Assembly (NCBI GenBank): GCA_028277025.1
Contig: JAPYVG010000046.1
Coordinates: 1-12,306 of the forward strand
Direction: 5' to 3'
Source of the DNA: Sulfolobaceae archaeon
Lineage (GTDB): Archaea; Thermoproteota; Thermoprotei_A; Sulfolobales; Sulfolobaceae
DNA: 12,306 nucleotides
How positions within the stretch are numbered: position 1 is the stretch's first letter; each line of letters opens with the position of its first letter. Below the pieces are notes generated by a model that made no database searches, was not told the origin of the DNA, and saw only the letters and a list, made by a program, of their open reading frames with translations. Position numbers and translations under genes: made by a program. Positions 6,532 through 12,306 of the stretch are shown one piece after another.

Positions 6532-8151
6532 TCAGCTAATTCCAACAACAACGCCTGGAGTCATGTAAATTATTCCGTCCCTCAAACTCGTGTTATAAAC
6601 TATCTCTCGAATTGTCGTGAAGTTACCGTACTCATAATAATAAGACTGTATCAGACCTGAAATCGAATACCCAGTAAGTGTAGCGTTGATATTTAAAGGA
6701 CAATAAGCCGTTAAGAGGAACGAGGGAGGTTTGGACACGGCGTAGGTATAAAGGAATTCATAGTAATTATTATTAAGCGTGGCTTCGAAATTCCTACCCG
6801 CGTAGTAATAAAGCGAGCCGATTAGCACCAGGATAATAACCACGGTAGCGAATAAAGGCTTAAGCTTTCTGGAGAAAGACATTTCGGCGAAAGCTGTCGC
6901 CATAAACGGCATCAACTGTTGCGGAATTCTCGTAATGTAACCCGCACCGCCCAACTTCGCTGCTACCGGACCCACTATTAGGGAAGTGATGAGTATCAAC
7001 ACAGCTAGCATTAAGTATTCCTCCTTTTTATCGCTCTTACGCGATAGTAAGAAAAACAGCAGCGCAGGAGTCAAAGTTATTATAGCCATGTATATAGCCT
7101 CAAAAAACACTATTTCAGCCCATATAGGCAAAGGCCTGTATAAATCTTGTGATACTACAGTAATCGCACTAGAAGGCTCCGTGTAAAACGTTACTACATC
7201 ATAACCTAAAACTACGTAACCACCGTAAACCATAGCTAGGTAATTAAGGTAACTTATCCAACCTATTCCGAACAGCGCGGTATAATAGAGAGGCGTTCTG
7301 TTCTTCCCTAAATAGTAAAGGGCAATTGCTAAAAGCCCGAAGAAGGAAAAGAACGCAACGCCTAATTGAGATAGTATTATTCCTGATGATAGCACTGCTA
7401 TTGGCACCGAATGTTTCAGCCCCCCTTCCTTAACGCTCAAGTAAACTAACAAGAGCAGTAACCAGTAAAGGGGCGTAGCGTAAGTTTGGTCTACGTAATG
7501 AAGGTTCGGTGAGAACTCGAAGCCTAAGAATATCATGAGACCTATAAAGCTTTTGTATATGTCTAAACCTAATTTTCGGAAGACGTATAGGACTATTGGA
7601 GTGTAAACCAAGACCTCTATTACGTTATAGTACTTTACGAGGAATGAGAGAATGAAGGCTGTAGGTGATGTGGGTATACCGTTCATTATATCTATTAGCA
7701 TAGCGTTAGCCCATTCGAATCCAGGCTCTTGCCTCACTATTGAATCAAGGGGATAAATCGGTGTAGTGTGACCAGTATAGAGCACATATTCTGTCCTTGC
7801 TAGAAACCCTGGCGCGTCATAAAACTCACTGCCGTATTGAGGGAATGAGAACCAAGGTAAGTAAAAACGAGCTAAAATAAACGCTATTAAGGGAATTGTT
7901 AAGAAGATTACGCTCTTGTTCTTTCTAGTTAAGTAAATTGAAGTGAAGGAAAGGGCTGTGAGGGCTGAGAATAGGGGAAAAACGTAAGGGTCTAAGCTCA
8001 TTTGGCCAAAATAGTCCTTGAACCCCATTAATCTGGAATAGGAAAGGAGCGTAAGCGTGTAAATAGTCAAAACTACTAAAACTGATAAGGAGACTACCAA
8101 TGAGGGTAATACGCTTCTTCCTGTTTTTACAGCCACTAACGGCTTCTTCAC
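6532..8151 (-). CDS. GT-C-like multi-spanning membrane glycosyltransferase candidate
   Basis: This gene encodes 539 residues with about a dozen hydrophobic segments and a C-terminal outer domain of roughly 90 residues (from about 450) with several sequons (N483, N499 region and onward). After the third helix, the loop EFYDAPGFLARTEYVLYTGH (about 109-128) has D112, R119, Y122 and H128, then QEPGFEW (141-147). An aspartate early in the first large outer loop, followed by a 'T-G-H' stretch, is typical of GT-C enzymes and probably binds metal or polyprenyl-phosphate sugar. The start is GTG 8151. A second GTG at 8136 has GGTGA 11 bases upstream and lies 30 bases from an AATAAATATT box, so the true protein may be five residues shorter. 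It was divergently transcribed from the broken GT2 gene. It likely transfers sugars from lipid carriers on the outside of the cell; the exact step is unknown. Confidence 0.8.
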   Translation of the reverse strand: MKKPLVAVKTGRSVLPSLVVSLSVLVVLTIYTLTLLSYSRLMGFKDYFGQMSLDPYVFPLFSALTALSFTSIYLTRKNKSVIFLTIPLIAFILARFYLPWFSFPQYGSEFYDAPGFLARTEYVLYTGHTTPIYPLDSIVRQEPGFEWANAMLIDIMNGIPTSPTAFILSFLVKYYNVIEVLVYTPIVLYVFRKLGLDIYKSFIGLMIFLGFEFSPNLHYVDQTYATPLYWLLLLLVYLSVKEGGLKHSVPIAVLSSGIILSQLGVAFFSFFGLLAIALYYLGKNRTPLYYTALFGIGWISYLNYLAMVYGGYVVLGYDVVTFYTEPSSAITVVSQDLYRPLPIWAEIVFFEAIYMAIITLTPALLFFLLSRKSDKKEEYLMLAVLILITSLIVGPVAAKLGGAGYITRIPQQLMPFMATAFAEMSFSRKLKPLFATVVIILVLIGSLYYYAGRNFEATLNNNYYEFLYTYAVSKPPSFLLTAYCPLNINATLTGYSISGLIQSYYYEYGNFTTIREIVYNTSLRDGIIYMTPGVVVGIS

Positions 8152-8160
8152 CTAAACCTT

Positions 8161-8170
8161 AATATTTATT
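8161..8170 (-). promoter_or_regulatory. TATA-like box of the 539-residue GT-C-like gene
   Basis: AATAAATATT on the minus strand is centred about 15 bases before GTG 8151 and about 30 bases before GTG 8136. The spacing favours a transcript starting near 8140, which would suit the downstream GTG. A second AT-rich element (CATATAATG, around 8204-8212) could instead give a short leader. Confidence 0.35.
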
Positions 8171-8213
8171 ATCCTTAGCCTACCTATGCATGTTTACTAC
8201 ATTATATGCGATA

Positions 8214-8239
8214 TTTACTCAGTGATGCTCCTCAGTAAA
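8214..8239. repeat. Inverted repeat between divergent promoters
   Basis: TTTACT (8214-8219) and AGTAAA (8234-8239) form a 6-base inverted repeat with a 14-base spacer, lying between the promoter of the minus-strand GT-C-like gene and the TATA box of the broken plus-strand GT2 gene. It could be an operator for both. The arms are short, so confidence is low. Confidence 0.25.
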
Positions 8240-8249
8240 ATTTTTAAAT
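8238..8249 (+). promoter_or_regulatory. Relic TATA box of the GT2 pseudogene
   Basis: AATTTTTAAATA, centred about 20-25 bases before the region where the GT2 frame begins (about 8264-8271). The promoter seems intact even though the gene is broken. Confidence 0.4.
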
Positions 8250-8260
8250 ACAAAAGTTAA

Positions 8261-8808
8261 ACAGATAAGTCAACAAATATATGCATTTACGGTACTGTTT
8301 ATAATTCAGTAAATACTATACAAAACACCAAGGAAGCTCTTTGAGCCTGAGTTTTCTGCTGTCGTAGTTGTCGATTCTTATTCAACTGATGGTACGTATG
8401 AGAAACTAAAGCAAATTGGAAAAGAGTTTAATTTAACAATACGGCGTTACAACAATTCTACTGCTTTAAAAGAGAGAAGCTTTTAGGATCGGGTAGAGAA
8501 GAAAATGACTTTTTATTCTAAATCAATATAAGTTACTATTAGAACTTATAAGTTCTTGTAGATCAGAAGAAATACGCGTTACCGTAGTTAAAGCGCTGCT
8601 GGCTCAGGCTTTAAGTGATAAAATAACTGTAACTAGATTATCAAAAGACGGGCTGCATAAAACTAATTTTAATGATTATCGGAAATATGTTAGTCTAAAT
8701 TATAAAAACCTTAAAGGAATTTTGTTAGCATCGTCAATCTTTATGCCTAAATACATTCAACTATACGTTGCAAGGAAGTGGTATGAAAAGGAGCAAAAAG
8801 CTTCATAA
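8261..8808 (+). pseudogene. Decayed GT2 family glycosyltransferase
   Basis: Three fragments in three frames read as one GT2 gene. Fragment A (to TGA 8342-8344) gives ICIYGTVYNSVNTIQN, the first strand of the fold. Fragment B (from about 8337 to TAG 8484-8486) gives LFEPEFSAVVVVDSYSTDGT then YEKLKQIGKEF, the classic 'V-V-D-x-x-S-T-D-G-T' nucleotide-binding segment. Fragment C (about 8509-8808) gives a 3' part ending in SIFMPKYIQLYVARKWYEKE. A one-base shift separates A and B. Between B and C the central part with the metal-binding D-x-D and the acceptor site is missing, so the gene has suffered a deletion as well as frameshifts. No in-frame ATG is left at the start. GT2 enzymes of this type add sugars to lipid-linked glycans; this copy must be inactive. 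It lies directly upstream of the flippase promoter. Confidence 0.75.
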
Positions 8809-8821
8809 TACACTGTACTAA

Positions 8822-8832
8822 ATTTTTATATA
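8822..8832 (+). promoter_or_regulatory. TATA box of the flippase gene
   Basis: ATTTTTATATA, centred 25-26 bases before ATG 8853, gives a leaderless transcript. It is the strongest TATA match in the right half and begins 14 bases after the end of the GT2 pseudogene. Confidence 0.65.
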
Positions 8833-8852
8833 CATACAAGGTTATCGACTTA

Positions 8853-10394
8853 ATGGGTGATATATCCAAATACGCTATCACGTCGTACCTCCACATCTTA
8901 GTAGGCACGTTCTCGGCAATGGTTTTACTGGGCTTAAACTCAATCATTATTGCTAGACTGCTAGGACCTGCGAATTACGGTTTATACACTCTTTCATTTA
9001 ATATTCCTTACTTTCTATTATACCTCATAGATTTAGGAATGACTACTGCAGCGCAAAGATACATTTCGGAATTCATGGCTAAAGGAAAATTAGCAGGGGC
9101 GAAAAAGGTATTTCAAATTACTACATCTTACATGCTTACATTATCCTTGGTTTTCACTGTGCTCTTCTTAATCCTAAATGATTATATAGCAAGTTCAATA
9201 CTAAATAGACCAGAATTAGCTATTTATTTAAGGATTTCAGCCTTAATAATTCTTTTAGAAACAATATTTAGATACATTAGTTATAATCAGTTACTAGCAT
9301 TGGGGAAATCTCACGTAAGCTCATTTATAGATTTCTTACACGCATTATTGAGGTTTATTTTAGCGCCATTATTGATAATTCTAGGCTTCGGGATAGCCGG
9401 GGCGATCTTCGGTGTATTAGCGGGATATGCTGTTGCTGGGATAGTTGGGATCACTTATTTGCTCTACATTTTTAGGGGGATAAAAGCTGAAGGGGATATA
9501 TCATTAAAGAGCATTTTCTCTTATAATATACCGTTTGCGATTTTGGGCACAATAGGGTTAATTTCGAATGAAGTCCAATATATCTTACTTTCCCGGCTGA
9601 TAATCGCCTCAGATATAGGTAATTATGCTGCCGCCAACAACTTAACTAGCTTTACGGCCATTTTTACTACTCCCCTAGCTCAGATAACTTTACCTACCTT
9701 CTCTAGAATAACTGACGAAAGACAGTATGCCGAAGCAGTTGTGAAGTATTCCAAATACGCTTTACTAATAACGTTGGGAGCGCAAGGGATGCTGTTTTCC
9801 GTTTCGTTTCCCCTCGTTTACTTACTTTATGGGGAGAAGTACTCGTTAGCCCCCTACTTGCTTCAGCTTTCCTTGATACTCTCGATCTTGACCTCGTTTC
9901 TTTCCCTTTACGGAAGGAATACTATCTTCTATATAAAAAGAATATACAAGATTCCGATTGTAGAAAATATAATAAATATTTCCGTATTTATACCACTAAC
10001 ATATTTTCTCCTCTTACGCTACGGTGTTGTGGGCTTGATATTTTCAGGTTGGGTTTCGTCGATTGTATCCACAATCTATGAGGATATACAGTTAAGTAAA
10101 TTAATAGGATTGAAATTGAAGGAATCAATTTTCACACTTATTAGGATTGAAATTATAACGCTATTCTCGCTCATATTACCTACTGCCGTAGAGTTCGAGA
10201 TCCCTTATCCTTACAACCTTCCACTTTCCCTGCTAACTTTTATAACTCAATACATAATATTGATAGCATTTTCAAAAACAGTCTCTGCTATTGAAATTAA
10301 GGAAATCGAATCAGCACTTGAGAACAGCAAGCTCAATATTATTTTGAAACCGTTATTGAAACTAATTCTCATTATTTCGTCATCACGAGTTTAA
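8853..10394 (+). CDS. Wzx-type oligosaccharide flippase (MOP/MVF superfamily)
   Basis: This gene encodes 513 residues, with about 12-14 membrane helices spread over the whole length. The N-terminus has the family signature: a first helix, then SIIIARLLGPANYGLYTLSF (about 30-49), then DLGMTTAAQRYISEFMAKGK (about 60-79). This 'A-R-x-L-G-P-x-x-Y-G, then D-x-G, then R-Y-I-x-E' order is that of polysaccharide export and lipid-linked oligosaccharide flippases. A second similar block (IIASDIGNYAAANNL, then FSRITDE) starts the second half, as expected for an internally duplicated fold. The protein should carry a polyprenyl-linked glycan from the inner to the outer face of the membrane. It has its own promoter; the GT4 gene follows 68 bases later on the same strand and may be partly co-transcribed. 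The gene is visibly richer in ATA and TTA codons than the minus-strand operon. Confidence 0.9.
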   Translation: MGDISKYAITSYLHILVGTFSAMVLLGLNSIIIARLLGPANYGLYTLSFNIPYFLLYLIDLGMTTAAQRYISEFMAKGKLAGAKKVFQITTSYMLTLSLVFTVLFLILNDYIASSILNRPELAIYLRISALIILLETIFRYISYNQLLALGKSHVSSFIDFLHALLRFILAPLLIILGFGIAGAIFGVLAGYAVAGIVGITYLLYIFRGIKAEGDISLKSIFSYNIPFAILGTIGLISNEVQYILLSRLIIASDIGNYAAANNLTSFTAIFTTPLAQITLPTFSRITDERQYAEAVVKYSKYALLITLGAQGMLFSVSFPLVYLLYGEKYSLAPYLLQLSLILSILTSFLSLYGRNTIFYIKRIYKIPIVENIINISVFIPLTYFLLLRYGVVGLIFSGWVSSIVSTIYEDIQLSKLIGLKLKESIFTLIRIEIITLFSLILPTAVEFEIPYPYNLPLSLLTFITQYIILIAFSKTVSAIEIKEIESALENSKLNIILKPLLKLILIISSSRV

Positions 10395-10424
10395 ATCCTT
10401 CTCACTACTTAATGTGACGCCTAG

Positions 10425-10438
10425 GCTTAAAGCTTAAA
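10425..10438 (+). promoter_or_regulatory. Tandem GCTTAAA repeat, probable TATA region of the downstream GT4 gene
   Basis: GCTTAAA occurs twice back to back. The second copy is centred about 27 bases before ATG 10463, right for a leaderless start. A more TATA-like AATTATATATT at 10446-10456 is only about 12 bases from the ATG and would place the transcript start inside the gene, where no in-frame start codon is close, so the repeat is preferred. Confidence 0.35.
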
Positions 10439-10462
10439 GTGGTCTAATTATATATTCCTATT

Positions 10463-11488
10463 ATGAGAATAATAATAACGAGAAGAGAGCATCTTGACGC
10501 TCTAGACGGCATCAGCAGGTTCGTTTTCACGTTAGGGGAAGGAATGAGAAAATTAGGTAACGAAGTATTTTTCCTTACACATCACGTTGGACGGGATTTC
10601 TCCCCTTTGGAAAGATGGGGTGTTGATGCTAAATATAAGGCTTTTTCAGTCCCTAAGCCTATAAAAAAAGTAGTTGTTGATTGGTTTTTTGAGGGAAGCA
10701 AGGTAGTAAATGAGCTTTCTCCAGATTTGGTCATAATGAACGGAGTTGCGTGGGTTAGAAGTAAGGCTAAGAAAATTGCAGTAATTCACGGTAACGGTCT
10801 AGATGAAGCTAAGAAGAGTAAGATAAACGCGTTAGTTTTACGCTTCCTTTATTCCAGACAAGATTATGTCGTGTGCGTTTCGCAGAAGGTAAAGAGAATG
10901 GCTTCAGAGTTGGGCATTAAATGTCATGAAGTTATACCAATTCCCTTTAAGAACGAGGGATTTAAATCCTACCCTAGAGATAAGAGAGAATTTATCCTTC
11001 ATGTAGGGACTAGAGGTGAGAAAAACGTTCCCGTTTCTGTTGAGGCTGTTAGGCTCTTAAGGGAAAGAGGGTTTAACGTGAACCTAGTTATAGTAGGCAG
11101 TGCTGCTCATTACTGGAAGGAAAAGTTTAAATACGACTGGATTATCCCTAAAGTTGTAGATAATGAAGAACTCAAAGAACTATATGCAAGAGCTATAGCC
11201 TTAATTTTACCGTCCACGTTTGATGGCTTTTCGTATACGACTCTCGAAGCTTCAGCAAGCGGTACTCCAGTGGTCGGCAGTAATTGTATTCCAGAAGAGG
11301 CATTAATTGATGGATACAATGGTTTTAGAATTAAAGGAATTAATCCTAACGATTACGCTGAGAAATTAGAGATGCTATTATCAAATCACGAATTATGGGA
11401 AAAGATAAGCAGTAACGGAAAGGAGTTGGTGAAAAACTACGATTATATTTCCATATCTAAAAGATATCTGGAGCTAGCATCTGAATAG
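10463..11488 (+). CDS. GT4 family glycosyltransferase
   Basis: This gene encodes 341 residues in a two-domain GT-B layout. The N-terminal half begins MRIIITRREHLDALDGISRF, with the DGISRF loop in the position where relatives have a GG-x-x-x-x loop, and continues to AVIHGNGLDE (about 111-120). The C-terminal donor domain has ILHVGTRGEKNVPVSVEAV (K in the phosphate-binding position) and LPSTFDGFSYTTLEASASGT. There the usual E-x7-E motif is D254-x7-E262, a conservative change of the first acid. SNCIPEEALIDGYNGFRIKG then closes the nucleotide site. It should be a cytoplasmic enzyme adding one sugar to a lipid-linked glycan, next to the flippase that would export it. Donor sugar cannot be predicted. 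ATG 10463 is the only good start. Confidence 0.9.
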   Translation: MRIIITRREHLDALDGISRFVFTLGEGMRKLGNEVFFLTHHVGRDFSPLERWGVDAKYKAFSVPKPIKKVVVDWFFEGSKVVNELSPDLVIMNGVAWVRSKAKKIAVIHGNGLDEAKKSKINALVLRFLYSRQDYVVCVSQKVKRMASELGIKCHEVIPIPFKNEGFKSYPRDKREFILHVGTRGEKNVPVSVEAVRLLRERGFNVNLVIVGSAAHYWKEKFKYDWIIPKVVDNEELKELYARAIALILPSTFDGFSYTTLEASASGTPVVGSNCIPEEALIDGYNGFRIKGINPNDYAEKLEMLLSNHELWEKISSNGKELVKNYDYISISKRYLELASE

Positions 11489-11526
11489 TTATTGATAAAT
11501 GCTATTTGTGAAATTATATTAATTAA

Positions 11527-11646
11527 GTGTATTTCGATTCTAAATTAACTGAGGCTAATAGGCTTTCATTAGGTGCAATAAAGACTGCTAAGAAATTTAT
11601 GTTTGAAGAGTTTAGGGAGCGATTTAAAGAGGCGATAGGTTTATAA
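11527..11646 (+). pseudogene. Orphan fragment, possible C-terminal end of a lost glycosyltransferase
   Basis: A 39-codon frame (GTG 11527 to TAA 11646, preceded in frame by a stop) contains EANRLSLGAIKTAKKFMFEE followed by FRERFKEAIGL. The pattern 'R-L-S-x-x-A-I-x-x-A-K-K-F-x-x-E-x-F-x-x-x-F-K-E-A-I' is that of the last two helices of GT4 enzymes, where the chain crosses back to the N-terminal domain. Nothing else of the gene remains between 11489 and 11526. It is best read as the tail of a deleted GT gene; a genuine small protein is a less likely alternative, as no ribosome site precedes the GTG. Confidence 0.45.
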
Positions 11647-11658
11647 TGATTTAAATAC
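11639..11658 (+). promoter_or_regulatory. Probable TATA region of the right-edge GT4 gene
   Basis: Two overlapping candidates are GTTTATAATG (11639-11648) and GATTTAAATAC (11648-11658). The second is centred 24-25 bases before TTG 11677 and 33 before TTG 11686; the first would give a short leader to TTG 11677. Confidence 0.4.
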
Positions 11659-11676
11659 TGTGTGACAGCCAATTGT

Positions 11677-12306
11677 TTGATTAAATTGAGGGTTAGAATT
11701 TTATTAGAGACGAGACAGAGAGGAGTTTACGCTACTACTTTGCTGATGTACGAGTTCCTAAAGGAGAAAGGTGTAGACGTGGAGATGTACACTTCTTTTC
11801 CCTCCAACTTTAACGTATTACCTCCTCCTCCTAAAAGTAAGATATTCGGAGAAGAGACGATGCTCAATAGTACATCTTACTCAAAGAGGGTTCTCAACGA
11901 GATTAACCCAGAAAAAGGTTCAATACTTCACATAGCTAACGCCTGGCACGGTATAGTACCTTTAGCCGAAAAGAGAGGAGTTAAGACCGTAATAACAATA
12001 CAGTACTGGTGGCCAACCTGTTACTTTAATTCAATGACTTGTAATGACTGTGATTGCAAAACCGTGAGTAAGGTGAGTAAAGCTATAAGAAGTAAGAAAA
12101 GCAAATCTTTGTTTACGTCAACGCTTGAGGCATTTTACGCAATAAAGAAAATGGAAAGGATAAAGAAAAACGTGTCTTCTGCCTCAGTAATTTTAGCTGT
12201 AAGCAAGGTAGTAAAGGACGTCCTAACATCACGAGGTTTTCCCGAAGAGAAGATAAAAGTTATTAACATTAATGCACTTACGAAAAACATAGACTACGTA
12301 CCTTAT
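11677..12306 (+). CDS. GT4 family glycosyltransferase, N-terminal part (runs off right edge)
   Basis: The frame is open for 210 codons to the end of the window. It starts MIKLRVRILLETRQRGVYAT, typical of the first strand and loop of a GT-B enzyme, and continues with SILHIANAWHGIVPLAEKRG and VKTVITIQYWWPTCYF, the 'trail from a helper wall of strands to a W-W-P-x-C' segment found in GT4 proteins that carry a cysteine group. Next is CYFNSMTCNDCDCK, with four cysteines (about residues 114-127), and then SSASVILAVSKVVKDVLTSRGFPEEKIKVI, the end of the acceptor domain ('V-S-x-x-V-x-x-x-L-x-x-x-G' then 'K-I-x-V-I'). The donor domain is outside the window. The start is uncertain: TTG 11677, TTG 11686 and GTG 11662 are all in frame; TTG 11677 fits the TATA spacing best. 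It is the third GT4 gene in the window and reads the same way as the flippase. Confidence 0.8.
   Translation, partial: MIKLRVRILLETRQRGVYATTLLMYEFLKEKGVDVEMYTSFPSNFNVLPPPPKSKIFGEETMLNSTSYSKRVLNEINPEKGSILHIANAWHGIVPLAEKRGVKTVITIQYWWPTCYFNSMTCNDCDCKTVSKVSKAIRSKKSKSLFTSTLEAFYAIKKMERIKKNVSSASVILAVSKVVKDVLTSRGFPEEKIKVININALTKNIDYVPY

Noticed and set aside
6986..7186. Plus-strand open frame of 66 codons
   Set aside because: It lies entirely inside the 539-residue membrane protein gene on the other strand, has no promoter or ribosome site, and its product looks like an antisense shadow.
8747..8947. Minus-strand open frame of 66 codons
   Set aside because: It overlaps the 3' end of the GT2 relic, the flippase TATA box and the flippase start on the other strand; no start signal and no recognisable protein.
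10446..10456. AATTATATATT as TATA box of the GT4 gene at 10463
   Set aside because: It is only about 12 bases from the ATG; a transcript starting 25 bases downstream would lack the start codon, and no in-frame start lies there.
11110..11319. Minus-strand open frame of 69 codons
   Set aside because: It is antisense to the catalytic part of the GT4 gene, whose motifs are clearly real on the plus strand.

Overview
The window looks like chromosomal DNA of a thermoacidophilic crenarchaeon, most likely of the order Sulfolobales. The base composition is AT-rich. Genes start with ATG, GTG or TTG. First genes of transcripts have an archaeal TATA box about 25-28 bases before the start codon (leaderless), while internal genes have GGTG/GGAGG-type Shine-Dalgarno sites. 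The surface proteins carry many N-glycosylation sequons. No tRNA, rRNA or CRISPR array was seen.

Left part (about 1-5050, minus strand): one compact operon of eight genes, read from 5015 down to beyond base 1. All junctions overlap or are a few bases apart. In order it encodes a small two-helix membrane protein, a large multi-spanning GT-C-like membrane protein, a bitopic coiled-coil surface protein, the extracytoplasmic half of a DUF1616 protein, the cytoplasmic winged-helix plus four-helix half of a DUF1616 protein, a membrane-anchored soluble-domain protein, a three-helix small protein, and a sequon-rich Ig-like surface protein cut by the window edge. The family usually joins the two DUF1616 halves in one chain; here they are separate genes in reversed order. 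Nearly every product is a membrane or surface protein, so the operon probably builds one envelope complex. Its function is not established, and it is the best candidate for an undescribed system here.

Middle and right (about 5310-12306): a glycan-assembly region. On the minus strand are a GT4 glycosyltransferase (5310-6353) and a second GT-C-like membrane protein (6532-8151). On the plus strand are a decayed GT2 glycosyltransferase (about 8261-8808), a Wzx-type flippase (8853-10394), a complete GT4 (10463-11488), a short orphan fragment that may be the tail of a lost GT (11527-11646), and a further GT4 that runs off the right edge (from about 11677). Together they suggest synthesis and membrane translocation of a lipid-linked glycan for N-glycosylation or exopolysaccharide. 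The two broken genes and a possible transposase scrap at 5038-5145 show active gene turnover, as expected of a variable surface-glycan locus.
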